Shown: positions 17,244-27,088, counted from the stretch's first letter. The stretch is 64,000 bases of DNA from Bifidobacterium simiarum (GCF_002802905.1 NZ_PEBK01000005.1:124346-188345); one strand, 5' to 3'. Notes: generated by a model from the sequence alone, not told the origin. A program made the numbers and translations.

Positions 17244-17624
17244 TCAGTCATAGTTGGGGATGACCATCATCTCAGGCTGTATATAGCAACTGATGAGGGT
17301 TCCGGTAATTCGGTCCATGTCGTCGGTGTCGAGTCGGCCGATTCTGACGGGATTGCGCTCCGTGAGATCCAGTGCGCGAATCTGTTCGACCTGCGCGTAG
17401 CCGTCGATCTGTCCGTTGCCGTCGGTGCGTTGAACCGTCGAGATGGGCAGATGCAGTTCGAAATCGCCGCGGCCATGGGAAATCGCGATGACGACGGTCA
17501 GGCTGCAGTGGCGATTGAAGTCATCGTTGCTCACGACGACGACGGGGCGTCGTTTCCTTTGCTCATGACCCTTGGCGGGATCGAGGTCGACGAGAATCAC
17601 GTCGCCGTATCGCCATGCGGTCAC
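17244..17624 (-). CDS. MazF/PemK-type endoribonuclease toxin
   Basis: Ribonuclease toxin that cleaves mRNA unless bound by its antitoxin. The GTG at 17624 is chosen because AGGAGG lies four bases upstream; this gives 126 residues. The open frame extends 78 residues further upstream, but that text is the antitoxin gene in another frame. Family hallmarks: YGDVILVDLDPAKGHEQ and RRPVVVVSNDDFN at the N-terminus, and DRITGTLISCY at the C-terminus. The start overlaps the antitoxin stop by four bases, the usual coupling in MazEF pairs. Confidence 0.93.
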   Translation of the reverse strand: MTAWRYGDVILVDLDPAKGHEQRKRRPVVVVSNDDFNRHCSLTVVIAISHGRGDFELHLPISTVQRTDGNGQIDGYAQVEQIRALDLTERNPVRIGRLDTDDMDRITGTLISCYIQPEMMVIPNYD

Positions 17625-17881
17625 AATTCCTCCTCGCCCACTGCGGGACCGGAGAGCTCTTCGGTCGCATGGTATTCCTCGGTCCGGTTGCGGAATACGT
17701 CGGCGAGACGCGGAACCCGAATGACCCTGACGTCGGTATGAATCGGTCGGAGCACGATGGCACCGTCCCTGACGGTCGCCTCGATGCGGGATCCGTCGGT
17801 CATGCCGACCTGTTCGCGCAGGTCCTTGGGCAAACGCACGGCTTGGGCGTTGCCCCATTTGCTCAATGTCAGTGTGGCCAT
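17621..17881 (-). CDS. MazE/AbrB-type antitoxin
   Basis: 86 residues. The N-terminal SpoVT/AbrB swapped-hairpin DNA-binding domain (about 1-50) reads MATLTLSKWGNAQAVRLPKD followed by LREQVGMTDGSRIEA. The acidic C-terminal tail (RTEEYHATEEL, VGEEEL) is the part that usually neutralises MazF. The start is preceded by a weak AAGG. Directly upstream are repeated and palindromic sequences that are probably its own operator, as MazE-type antitoxins typically repress their promoters. The frame is open far to the right, but that text is folC in antisense. Confidence 0.92.
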   Translation of the reverse strand: MATLTLSKWGNAQAVRLPKDLREQVGMTDGSRIEATVRDGAIVLRPIHTDVRVIRVPRLADVFRNRTEEYHATEELSGPAVGEEEL

Positions 17882-17900
17882 ATTCGTTACCTTGCCCTGT

Positions 17901-17942
17901 CGATGGAATGATCGATGGAATGTATATCTAAGTATATACATT
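17901..17942 (-). promoter_or_regulatory. Probable mazEF autoregulatory operator-promoter
   Basis: A tandem direct repeat CGATGGAATG occurs at 17901-17910 and 17913-17922. Partly overlapping it, AATGTATAT (17919-17927) and ATATACATT (17934-17942) form a 9-base inverted repeat in an AT-rich patch that also offers -10 sequences on the reverse strand. Arrays like this before an antitoxin gene are typical binding sites of the antitoxin-toxin complex. Confidence 0.65.
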
Positions 17943-18049
17943 ATGGGGGAAGGTGACGCTGACAGCGTACGGTCACGGCGGGCGCCTAGAATGCTACGAG
18001 CATTTGTTGGTTTCCGTTGGCAAGACCCTAAGGGGCATGAAGGCGAAGT

Positions 18050-19495
18050 ATGTCTTTCGAACATCCGAACACGGCAGGTAGGACCCTCGACGAGGTGTAT
18101 CGCACGATCATGGGGCGCGCCCCCGAACACGACTTCGATCCGAAGATCGATCGCATGGCCACGATCATGGACATGCTGGGCAATCCGCAGCAGTCGTTCC
18201 GCGTGGTGCACATCACCGGTACCAACGGCAAGGGCTCCACGGCCCGCATGGTCGAATCGATCTGCCGCCACTACGGTCTGCGCACCGGCCTGTACACCTC
18301 GCCGCATGTGGAGAAGGTGACCGAGCGCATCCGCATCGACGGCCAGCAGCTCTCCGACGACGAGTTCGTCGACATCTGGGATCAGGTCAAGGATTTCATC
18401 GATCTGCTCGACGCGAAGTCCGCCGAGGTGGGCGATCCGAAGATGAGCTTCTTCGAGGTGCTCACCACCATGGCGTTCTGGGCGTTCGCCGACGCCCCCG
18501 TGGACGTGGCCGTGGTCGAGGTCGGCATGGGCGGGCTCTGGGACGCCACCAACGTGCTCGACGGCGACGCCTCGATCATCGGTCCGGTGGACATGGACCA
18601 CATGCAGTGGCTGGGCGACACCGTGGAGCAGATCGCCGAGCAGAAGGCCGGCATCATCAAGTCGAACTCCACCGTGATCGTCGGTCCGCAGCCGCACGCC
18701 GAGGCGGTGCTGCCGATCATCGAACGCACCGTGCAGGAGAAGCACGCGCAGGGACTGGTGCGCGACGGCGAGGAGATGGAGGTCGTCTCCCGACAGCCCG
18801 CGGTCGGCGGACAGATCGCCACGCTGCGCACCCCCAACGGCCTGTACGAGGACGTGCCGATCTCCATGTTCGGCGAGCACCAGGCGCATAACGCGCTGGC
18901 CGCGCTGGCCGCGGCCGAAGTGGTCGTGCCGGTCAACGGCCCGCTCGACGGCGACGTGGTGGCCGAATCCCTCAGCTCCGTCAAGGTGCCCGGTCGCATC
19001 GAGGTGGTCCGCACCTCGCCGACGATCATCGTCGACGGCGGCCACAACCTCAACGCCGTGACCGCCCTGCGCGACGCCATCGAGGAGAACTTCGACTTCC
19101 AGCAGCTCGTCGGCGTGGTCTCGATGATGAAGGACAAGGACGTCGAGGAGGTGCTCGGCCTGCTCGAACCGATGCTGGAGACCATCGTCGTGACCGAGAA
19201 CTCGTGGAAGAACCGCGTGATGCCGGCCGAGGATCTGGAACGGCTCGCCATCGAGGTGTTCGGCGAGGATCGCGTGATCCGCAAGGACTACCTGCCCGAC
19301 GCCATCCAGACCGCCGTGGATCTGGTCGACTCCGCCGACGACACCGGTGTGGGCTACGGCCACGGCGTGCTGGTGTGCGGCAGCTTCGTCACTGCCGGAG
19401 ACGCCCGTCTGCTGCTCAAGGAGCGGATGAACGAGGATCTGAAGAAGCCGAAGGCCGAGCGCGTGAGCGCCGACGGCGACGCGGACGCCGCCTGA
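18050..19495 (+). CDS. folC: Dihydrofolate/folylpolyglutamate synthase
   Basis: Adds glutamates to folates, and possibly to dihydropteroate, using ATP. 481 residues. The Mur-ligase-like P-loop is HITGTNGKGST with GTNGKGST at 57-64. Other landmarks are LYTSPHV, VEVGMGGLWDATN, GEHQAHNALAALAA and the C-terminal domain GRIEVVRTSPTIIVDGGHN. Only a weak GAAGG precedes the ATG. The gene is divergent from mazEF and 137 bases before smc. An acidic tail of about 20 residues follows the catalytic part. Confidence 0.95.
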   Translation: MSFEHPNTAGRTLDEVYRTIMGRAPEHDFDPKIDRMATIMDMLGNPQQSFRVVHITGTNGKGSTARMVESICRHYGLRTGLYTSPHVEKVTERIRIDGQQLSDDEFVDIWDQVKDFIDLLDAKSAEVGDPKMSFFEVLTTMAFWAFADAPVDVAVVEVGMGGLWDATNVLDGDASIIGPVDMDHMQWLGDTVEQIAEQKAGIIKSNSTVIVGPQPHAEAVLPIIERTVQEKHAQGLVRDGEEMEVVSRQPAVGGQIATLRTPNGLYEDVPISMFGEHQAHNALAALAAAEVVVPVNGPLDGDVVAESLSSVKVPGRIEVVRTSPTIIVDGGHNLNAVTALRDAIEENFDFQQLVGVVSMMKDKDVEEVLGLLEPMLETIVVTENSWKNRVMPAEDLERLAIEVFGEDRVIRKDYLPDAIQTAVDLVDSADDTGVGYGHGVLVCGSFVTAGDARLLLKERMNEDLKKPKAERVSADGDADAA

Positions 19496-19632
19496 TCGGC
19501 ATCGTCTGATCGACGTCGTCTGATTGACCCGGCTCGGTCGGCATGTCCGATCGGGCCGCTTGCGGGCATCCGACTCCCCAACACCCGCCTCCGACCTCCA
19601 CCCCGACCCACGACACCCCCAACCTCTTATCT

Positions 19633-22600
19633 ATGTATCTCAAGGAACTCACCCTCAAAGGCTTCAAATCCTTCGCCTCGGCCACCACATTGCGATTCGA
19701 GCCCGGCATCACCGCGGTGGTCGGTCCCAACGGTTCGGGCAAATCCAACATCGTGGACGCCTTGGCCTGGGTGATGGGCGAGCAGGGCGCCCGTAACCTG
19801 CGCGGTACCTCCATGGAGGACGTGATCTTCGCGGGCACCTCGTCGCGTCCGGCGCTCGGCCGCGCCCAGGTGAGCCTGACCATCGACAACACCGACCGTG
19901 CGCTCGACATCGACTACACGGAGGTCACGATCAGCCGCACGCTGTTCCGCAACGGCGGCTCGCAATACGCGATCAACGGTTCGCCGTGCCGTCTGCTCGA
20001 CATCCAGGAACTGCTCAGCGACACCGGGCTCGGCTCGCAGATGCACGTCATCGTGGGGCAGGGACAGCTCGACCGGATCCTGCACGCCGACCCGGCCGGC
20101 CACCGCGCGTTCATCGAGGAAGCCGCCGGCATCATCAAGCACCGCCGGCGCAAGGAACGCGCCCTGCGCAAGCTCGCCGCCACCGAACGCAACCTCACGC
20201 GCCTCGACGACCTGCTCGGCGAAATCCACCGGCAGCTCGGGCCCCTCGGCCGTCAGGCGCGCATCAGCCGCCGGGCCGACGGCATCCATGTGATCATGCG
20301 CGACGCGCAGGCGCGACTGCACGCCGACGACGCGACGCGGCTCATCAACCGACGCACGCAGGTGAGGGAGGAGCTGACCGGCGTGCGGAGCGAACTGACG
20401 TCGGCGCAGCGCGAACTCGCCGACGTGAAGATCCAGATCGAACGGGCGGAGGAACAGTCGCGGCGCACGAGTCCGGCCATCGCGAGGCTTGACGAGACCT
20501 GGCATGAGATGAGCCAGTTGCAGGAACGATTCTCGGCGCTCGCCTCGCTGGCCGGGGAGCGTCGACGTTCGCTGCTCTCGCGGATCGTGACGGACACGGG
20601 ACAGGACCCCGACCTACTGCTCGCCCGCGCCGACGAGCTGGCCGGGCAGGCCCGTGAACAGCACCGAACGACCGCCGAAGCGAAGACGACGCTGGACGAG
20701 GTCACCCGGCAGCGGGCCGACGAGGAGCGGCGCCTCGCCTCGCTGCGGCACACCGCCGCCGAACTGCGGGACAGCGCCCGCAAACGCGAGACGCAGGTGG
20801 CCGAGCTCAATGCCATGATCGCCCGCGAGGAAGCCCTGGAACTGGCCTGCCGCACTCGCCGGCAGGACGCCGAGACCCAGCATGCGGTGCTGATCGCCCA
20901 GCTGGACGACGCGAAGCGCATCCGTCAGGAGCTGGAGCAGGAGGCGGCCGGACACGTCGACGCCGATGACGAAGCCCTGACCGCGGCGTTGAAGGAGCAG
21001 GACGACGCCAAGGCCGTGGTTTCGGCGCTTGCGGAGCGTAGCCGGGCGATCGAGACGCGCATCGTGGCCCTGCAGGCGAAGGCCGATGCGCTCGCCGACA
21101 CGCTGGAGTCACGCAGCGCCTCCGACGAGCTGGCCCGAACCGACGAGGCCGGGGTGCTCGGCCGTCTCGCCGAATTCGTGCAGGTGCGCGACGGATGGGA
21201 TCAGGCCGTGGCCCGCGCGCTGGGAGCCTACGCCGAGGCGCTGGTCGTGCCGTCCGGACAGCATCTTCTGCACGCCCTGGAACTGGCCCGTGAACGGCAT
21301 CTGGGCAAGGCCGTGCTGCTCAGCGCCGGCACCGATGCGACCCCGATCGCCGACAAAGCTGATACCGCCGCCGAAGCCGACATCCTCGACGAGGACCGGT
21401 GCGCCGCCTCGCTGATCCGGATCGCCGACGGCGCGGACGGTACCGACGGTACTGCCGCCCATGCCAATGCCATCGCAGGGAACACCGACCGGTCAATGGC
21501 CGAGGCCGTGGTCCGGTCGGTCCGTGCCCTGCTCGCCGACACGGCGATCGCACACAGTGCCGAGGAGGCCCAGCGGCTTACGGCGGACGGCCCCTGGCGC
21601 CGGGCGGTGACGGCGTCGGGCGAACTGTTCTGCGCCGGCGTGGCGGCCTCGGGCGGCTCGGCCCTCGTCCAGAGCGACCTGTCCCTGACCGCCCGGCGAC
21701 AGCGGACCATGGAGGAGACGGCCCGTCTGCGCACAGAACTCGATGACGTGAACCGTCAGCTGCAGAAGGCGCGACGGACGGCGGAGGACGCCGCGGACCG
21801 GGTCCAGCGGGAGCGGACCGAAGCCACCGAGCGCCGGATGCGCGCCGAGCGGGCTGAAGCGGCCCTGCGCGACGCCGCGGCACGGGTGGACGGGCTCACC
21901 GGCCAGATCGACGCCCTCGAAGGCCGGATCCGCGACATCGACGAGGAACGTGCCGAACATCGGACGACGCTCGACGATCTGCACGACACCATGACGCAGG
22001 CCGAACGCCACGATCAGGACGGCATCGACTTCGACGAGCTTGCCGCCCGCGAGCAGGAGACGGAATCGGCGCTCGCCGCCGCCCGTGACCGGGAGGTTAA
22101 CGCCAGACTGCAATGGACGGAATCGACCCGGACCGAGCAATCGCTGGAACGGCAGATCGCCATGCTGCGGGACAACGCCCGACAGGCCGCATTGCATCGC
22201 GAGCGGATCAGGGAACGCAACGCCCGCTATGAGGCGCAGGCGAAGACGGCCCTGACGATCGCCGACGCCGCCCGTCTGGCGGCGGATGATCTGTCACGGC
22301 GCATCAATGAGGTGGAATCCCGCCGCGCCGACGAGCGTCGGGCCGCTTCCGCGCACGGCGAGAACCTCGCCCGGCTGCGGGGACGGCGAAGCGAGATCGA
22401 ACCGATTCTGGCCGCGTTGCGGGAACGCGAGCATACGCTGGACCTCGAGCGAGAACGACTGGCCGCATCCTACGATCAGCTGTCGCGCAGGATCTCCGAC
22501 GATCTGGGCATGACCTGCGACGAGGTCATCGGCGGATACGGTCCCGCGCTGCCCGTGCCCGTGCTGGACGACAACGGCATGCCGGTGCCGCTTTCGGACG

Positions 22601-23397
22601 AGGCGGGGAACGACGACGAGCCCGAATACCGGACGGTGCCTTATGACCGTGCCGAACAGGCCGCCCGGCTGGACAAGGCGAAGCGGGATCTGGCCAGACT
22701 CGGCAAGGTCAATCCGCTGGCCACCGAGGAGTTCGAGGCCCTGCAGTCGCGCAACCGGTATCTCAACGATCAGCGGGCCGACGTGGCGAAATCACGCGAG
22801 GATCTGCTCACCCTGATCAGGCGGCTCGACGCCACGATGGTCGACGTGTTCCGTCGGGCGTTCGACGACACCGCCGCCGCGTTCGAAACCATGTTCGGCG
22901 TGCTGTTCCCCGGCGGACAGGGGTCGCTGGTGCTCGAGAACCCGGACGATCCGCTCGCCTCGGGCGTGCTGGTGCGGGCCCGCCCGGCCGGCAAGCGTGT
23001 GCGCCGGCTCAGTCTGCTCTCCGGCGGCGAACGCTCGCTGACCGCGCTGGCGTTCCTATTGGCGATCTTCACCGCCCGGCCCAGTCCGTTCTACGTGATG
23101 GACGAGGTGGAGGCCGCGCTGGACGACGTGAACCTGACCCGCCTGCTCGGGGCGTTCGAGCGTCTGCGCGAGCACGCCCAGCTCATCGTCATCACCCATC
23201 AGCAGCGCACGATGAGCATCGCCGACGCCCTGTATGGCGTGACCATGCGGGCCGACGGCGTCACCGCGGTGCTCAGCCAGCGGCTGGCCGACCGTCCGGG
23301 AGTCGATCGTCCGGCTTCCGGCGATCAGACCGGTGATTCCGACGGCGATCCCGCCGGTGATTCCGACGGTGGCCGTACCGGCGATCCGCCCGTCTGA
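19633..23397 (+). CDS. smc: Chromosome segregation protein SMC
   Basis: Condensin ATPase that organises and segregates chromosomes; it works with ScpA and ScpB, encoded about 16 kb downstream. 1254 residues from ATG 19633. The N-terminal head has LKGFKSFA and Walker A GPNGSGKSN near 33-41. Two long coiled-coil arms flank a hinge at about 500-690, starting VLGRLAEFVQVRDGWDQAV. The C-terminal head carries the signature LSGGERSL near 1129 and Walker B YVMDEVEAALDD near 1153. A Gly/Asp-rich tail of about 30 residues with GDSDGDPAGDSDGG follows. No Shine-Dalgarno precedes the start; upstream is a C-rich stretch. Confidence 0.97.
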   Translation: MYLKELTLKGFKSFASATTLRFEPGITAVVGPNGSGKSNIVDALAWVMGEQGARNLRGTSMEDVIFAGTSSRPALGRAQVSLTIDNTDRALDIDYTEVTISRTLFRNGGSQYAINGSPCRLLDIQELLSDTGLGSQMHVIVGQGQLDRILHADPAGHRAFIEEAAGIIKHRRRKERALRKLAATERNLTRLDDLLGEIHRQLGPLGRQARISRRADGIHVIMRDAQARLHADDATRLINRRTQVREELTGVRSELTSAQRELADVKIQIERAEEQSRRTSPAIARLDETWHEMSQLQERFSALASLAGERRRSLLSRIVTDTGQDPDLLLARADELAGQAREQHRTTAEAKTTLDEVTRQRADEERRLASLRHTAAELRDSARKRETQVAELNAMIAREEALELACRTRRQDAETQHAVLIAQLDDAKRIRQELEQEAAGHVDADDEALTAALKEQDDAKAVVSALAERSRAIETRIVALQAKADALADTLESRSASDELARTDEAGVLGRLAEFVQVRDGWDQAVARALGAYAEALVVPSGQHLLHALELARERHLGKAVLLSAGTDATPIADKADTAAEADILDEDRCAASLIRIADGADGTDGTAAHANAIAGNTDRSMAEAVVRSVRALLADTAIAHSAEEAQRLTADGPWRRAVTASGELFCAGVAASGGSALVQSDLSLTARRQRTMEETARLRTELDDVNRQLQKARRTAEDAADRVQRERTEATERRMRAERAEAALRDAAARVDGLTGQIDALEGRIRDIDEERAEHRTTLDDLHDTMTQAERHDQDGIDFDELAAREQETESALAAARDREVNARLQWTESTRTEQSLERQIAMLRDNARQAALHRERIRERNARYEAQAKTALTIADAARLAADDLSRRINEVESRRADERRAASAHGENLARLRGRRSEIEPILAALREREHTLDLERERLAASYDQLSRRISDDLGMTCDEVIGGYGPALPVPVLDDNGMPVPLSDEAGNDDEPEYRTVPYDRAEQAARLDKAKRDLARLGKVNPLATEEFEALQSRNRYLNDQRADVAKSREDLLTLIRRLDATMVDVFRRAFDDTAAAFETMFGVLFPGGQGSLVLENPDDPLASGVLVRARPAGKRVRRLSLLSGGERSLTALAFLLAIFTARPSPFYVMDEVEAALDDVNLTRLLGAFERLREHAQLIVITHQQRTMSIADALYGVTMRADGVTAVLSQRLADRPGVDRPASGDQTGDSDGDPAGDSDGGRTGDPPV

Positions 23398-23539
23398 CGC
23401 GCCGACCCCCGACCGGCGTCATGCCGGCGGTTACAGTGGAGACGGGACGCGGTTCGGACCGACGAGGGTCCTCCGCCGCGTCGCCGTCATCATCCGTACC
23501 GACCATCCGTACGGATTCGCCACGGAAGGGGTGATCGAG

Positions 23540-26395
23540 ATGTCCAGCGCGTTCGCCAAGGACATGTGGCGCACCGTCGGCCACGGGTGGAAACGCTTCG
23601 TCTCCATCATGATCATCACCGCATTGGGCGTGACCATGGCCACCGGGCTGAAGGCCTCCTGCGTGGATCTGCGCCGCAGTGCGGACCTGTTCTTCGACGG
23701 GCAGGATCTGTACGACGTCTCCGTGGTCTCCACGCTGGGTCTGACCGACGACGACGTCTCCGCGATCGGCCGGGACGTGGACGGGGTCGATCACGCGGTC
23801 GGCGTCTACGGCGAGGAGGTCGCCATCGACGTCGACGGCGGGCGATCCAAGGCGAACGTGACCGCCTTGGACGACGGCAACATGGACGAGCCGCTGGTGA
23901 CCGACGGGCGTCTGCCCCGCACCGCCGACGAAGCGGTGACCACGGACAGGTATCTCAAGGACTCCGGGTCGCGGATCGGCGACACGGTGACCTTCGGCGA
24001 TCCGATCGCCTCCGACGACGACATCTTCGCCCGGCATCCGTATACGATCGTCGGCACGGTGATCGATCCGGCCGACATCAACAACGCCGAGGGAGCCACC
24101 GCGTTCCGCGACAACGCCTCGTCGGCCGACTACGATTTCTTCGTCGCCCGGTCCGCGGTGAACGATTCCGCGAAGGGCGTCTACACCGCCATCCATCTCA
24201 CGGTCCGGGGAGCGAAGGACGAACAGGCGTACGGCACCGCCTACACGGCGCTGATCGACCGGATGAAGACCCGTCTCGCCGGCATCCAGGACGATCGCGA
24301 ACAGGCCCGCACCAAGCAGATCAGGGACGAGGCGGACGCCGACATCGATGCCGAGGAAACCAAGGCGAACCGGGAGATCGCCGACGCTCAGGCCAAGCTC
24401 GACGACGCTCAGGCCAAGCTCGACGGGCAACGCACTCTGCTCGACGGTCAGGCGGCGCAGCTCGAATCGGCCATGGGCGGCCTCACCGTGGATCAGGCCG
24501 CGGCCGCGGGCGTGGACGCCGCCGTACGGCTGCGCGACGCGCGCAACCAGCTCGACGAGGCCCAGCGGACGCTTGACGGACAGCGCCGGGAATTCGCGGC
24601 CAACCGAGACGACGCCCGGAACCGCATCGCCCGGGCCCGGCAGAAGGTCGACGACATCGAACCCGCGCAATGGTATGTGCGCGACCGCACCGCATTGGGC
24701 GGATACGCCAGCATCGACAGCGACGCCAAATCCATCGAGGCCATCGGTACGGCGTTCCCCATCCTGTTCCTGCTCGTCGCCATGTTGATCAGCCTCACCG
24801 CCATCACCCGCATGGTGGAGGAGGAGCGCGGCCTCATCGGCACGTACAAGGCGCTCGGATACCGCAAACGGGAGATCCTGCGCAAATACGTGGTCTACGC
24901 CGGACTCGCCTGTCTGCTGGGCGGGATCCTGGGAGACCTGTTCGGCTTCGTTGCCCTGCCGAAGATCATCTTCACGATCTTCGAGACCATGTATCTGCTG
25001 CCGGCGTTCACCCTGCACTTCGACTGGGTGTACGGGCTCGGTGCGGTGGCGCTGTTCGTCATGGTGGTCGTCGGATCCGCCGTCTGGGCGTGCCGGGGCG
25101 AACTGCGGCTCACCCCGGCCGCCCTCATGCGTCCCAAGGCGCCGAAGGCGGGACGGAAGATCCTGCTGGAGCGGGTGCGTCCGATCTGGAACCACATGTC
25201 GTTCCTCGGCAAGGTGACCGCCCGCAACCTGTTCCGCTACAAGTCGCGCGCCCTGATGACCATCTGCGGCATCGCCGGCTGCACGATGCTGCTGATGTGC
25301 GGATTCGCGATCAGGGATTCGGTCGTGGCACTCTCGCCCAACCAGTACGGCGGCGTCACCGCCTACGATCTCATGGCCGTCACCTCGCAGGACGACCATG
25401 CCAAGGCGATGAAGGCCCTGAAGGCCGACGACGAGGTGAGGGACGTGCTCGGCGTACGGATCGACTCGGCCACGTTGTCGTCCGCCGGGGCGGGCTCCGA
25501 TTCGTCCGCTGATTCGTCCGCTGATTCGGCCTCCGGGCGTGAGGAGAACGTGCAGCTCGTCGTCGTGCCCGACGGCGCGGACCTCGGCGACTACATCCAC
25601 CTGCGCGAGGCGCAAAGCGACTGGAGCGCGGCCCTGGGAGGCGGCGCCACGGTACGGCTGACGGACGACGGCGTGGCGATCACCAAGAACGCGCAGCAGA
25701 TGCTCGGCCTCGACGTCGGCGGCGTCGCGCACATCAAGGACTCCGCACTGCACGGCGCGAACGCCACGGTGGACGCGGTCGTGGAGAACTATCTGGGCAA
25801 TTCCGTGTTCATGACCCAGCGGCTCTACGAACGGCTGTACGGCGACTACCACGCCAACGCCATGCTGGCGCACCTCGACGGCGACTCGGCGGCGCAGATC
25901 CGGTTCTGCGACTCCCTCGCCCGCGACGACGCCTACCTTTCCGTCACATCCACCGCCGAACTGGTCCGCGACTTCACCAAGAACTTCACGTTGATCAACA
26001 CCGTGGTCTACGTATTGCTCGTCCTCGCCGGGGCGCTCGCCTTCGTGGTGCTGTTCACGCTGTCCACCACCAACATCTCCGAACGCGAACGCGAGCTCGC
26101 CACCATCAAGGTGCTGGGATTCAACCGCCGCGAGGTGCGTCGCTACGTGAACCGGGAGATGATCATCCTCACGCTCATCGGCGTGGCGGTGGGGCTGCCG
26201 CTCGGCCGGCTCGCGGGGGAGGGGCTGACCATGGTGCTGCGCATGCCGAGCATCTACTTCGCCGTGTACGTGCAGTGGCCCAGCTACGTGATCTCCGGCG
26301 CGCTGTCGCTGGCGTTCGCGCTGCTCGTCACCCTCGCCACGAACCGGATGCTCGACCGCATCGACATGGTGGGCGCGCTGAAAAGCCCGGAGTGA
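23540..26395 (+). CDS. Large ABC transporter permease, FtsX/MacB type
   Basis: Membrane protein of 951 residues from ATG 23540 (GAAGGGG upstream); the open frame also extends back over the smc 3' end. One helix near the N-terminus (about 18-40) is followed by a large extracytoplasmic region, an alanine- and glutamine-rich coiled coil (about 265-390), a first FtsX block of three helices (about 405-520), a second extracytoplasmic domain, and a C-terminal FtsX block (about 815-945) with VLGFNRREVRRYVNRE. Such permeases usually pair with a MacB/LolD ATPase; none is encoded here. Function is unknown; lipoprotein or envelope-stress export are family possibilities. Confidence 0.9.
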   Translation: MSSAFAKDMWRTVGHGWKRFVSIMIITALGVTMATGLKASCVDLRRSADLFFDGQDLYDVSVVSTLGLTDDDVSAIGRDVDGVDHAVGVYGEEVAIDVDGGRSKANVTALDDGNMDEPLVTDGRLPRTADEAVTTDRYLKDSGSRIGDTVTFGDPIASDDDIFARHPYTIVGTVIDPADINNAEGATAFRDNASSADYDFFVARSAVNDSAKGVYTAIHLTVRGAKDEQAYGTAYTALIDRMKTRLAGIQDDREQARTKQIRDEADADIDAEETKANREIADAQAKLDDAQAKLDGQRTLLDGQAAQLESAMGGLTVDQAAAAGVDAAVRLRDARNQLDEAQRTLDGQRREFAANRDDARNRIARARQKVDDIEPAQWYVRDRTALGGYASIDSDAKSIEAIGTAFPILFLLVAMLISLTAITRMVEEERGLIGTYKALGYRKREILRKYVVYAGLACLLGGILGDLFGFVALPKIIFTIFETMYLLPAFTLHFDWVYGLGAVALFVMVVVGSAVWACRGELRLTPAALMRPKAPKAGRKILLERVRPIWNHMSFLGKVTARNLFRYKSRALMTICGIAGCTMLLMCGFAIRDSVVALSPNQYGGVTAYDLMAVTSQDDHAKAMKALKADDEVRDVLGVRIDSATLSSAGAGSDSSADSSADSASGREENVQLVVVPDGADLGDYIHLREAQSDWSAALGGGATVRLTDDGVAITKNAQQMLGLDVGGVAHIKDSALHGANATVDAVVENYLGNSVFMTQRLYERLYGDYHANAMLAHLDGDSAAQIRFCDSLARDDAYLSVTSTAELVRDFTKNFTLINTVVYVLLVLAGALAFVVLFTLSTTNISERERELATIKVLGFNRREVRRYVNREMIILTLIGVAVGLPLGRLAGEGLTMVLRMPSIYFAVYVQWPSYVISGALSLAFALLVTLATNRMLDRIDMVGALKSPE

Positions 26396-26513
26396 CGCCG
26401 CTCCGTGATGCCGCGCTCCGTGATGTTTCTCACAGCGCAACCTGCCGTGTGTTGTCGGCCGGCCCGGTAGGCTGGACCTTAGCAATGCAACCCCGTAACG
26501 AAAGGAACGAACC

Positions 26514-26918
26514 ATGGCAGCTCTCACCGCTGAAATGAAGACCTTCATCAACGACAACCTCGGCTGGATCGCCACCCAGAACGAGGACGGCACCCTCGAC
26601 CTCGGCCCGAAGATGTCTCTGTTCGTGCTCGACGACAACCACATCGCCTACCACGAGCGCACCGCCGGCCAGGCCTACAAGAACCTGCAGGCCAACGGCA
26701 AGCTGGTCATCGCCTTCGCCAACCTCGCCGAGAAGAAGGGCTACCGCTTCCGCGGCAACGTGGTGCTGCACTCCGACGACGCCATCTACGAGGAGCAGGT
26801 GAAGGTCGCCGAGGAGAAGGGCACCAAGAAGCCCGCCGTCATCCCGGTGCTCGAGATCACCGAGATCGAGGACCTCGCCTCCGGCCCGAACGCCGGCAAG
26901 ACCATCGTCAAGGACTGA
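26514..26918 (+). CDS. Pyridoxamine 5'-phosphate oxidase-family flavin-binding-fold protein
   Basis: 134 residues matching the split-barrel FMN-binding fold: LGWIATQNEDGTLDLGPKM near 16-34, then FVLDDNHIAYHERTAGQAYKN and a VIAFANL strand. A pyridoxamine oxidase activity is not implied; many relatives reduce quinones or cofactor F420-like molecules or only bind FMN. AAAGGA precedes the ATG. Codon use is heavily biased to optimal codons, unlike the preceding permease, so it is likely abundant. It is a single-gene unit with its own terminator. Confidence 0.82.
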   Translation: MAALTAEMKTFINDNLGWIATQNEDGTLDLGPKMSLFVLDDNHIAYHERTAGQAYKNLQANGKLVIAFANLAEKKGYRFRGNVVLHSDDAIYEEQVKVAEEKGTKKPAVIPVLEITEIEDLASGPNAGKTIVKD

Positions 26919-26960
26919 TTGACACAGACTGATTGGCTGGCCTGATCGGGCTCATCGTGC

Positions 26961-27004
26961 AACGGGACGGTACCGTGGAATGTTCACGGTACCGTCCCGT
27001 TTTG
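26961..27004 (+). terminator. Strong terminator after the flavin-fold protein gene
   Basis: AACGGGACGGTACCGTG (26961-26977), a seven-base loop, then its exact complement at 26985-27001 running into TTTT. Seventeen pairs. Confidence 0.93.
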
Positions 27005-27088
27005 CTAAGGCGCTTATGGTCGGAAGTGCTTGACCACCCCCAGTCTCGCCATGCTCGACAGCCCCGCCGGCCGGGGGCGAGGGTTCCT

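Noticed and set aside
17244-17858. 204-residue version of the MazF toxin
   Set aside because: The first 78 residues are the antitoxin gene read in another frame; AGGAGG directly before GTG 17624 fixes the shorter form.
23273-26644. Very long reverse-strand open frame (over 1100 codons) opposite the FtsX-type permease
   Set aside because: It mirrors the forward gene in a high-GC region where stops are rare. Composition is Gly/Val/His/Arg-rich, with no domain and no ribosome site.
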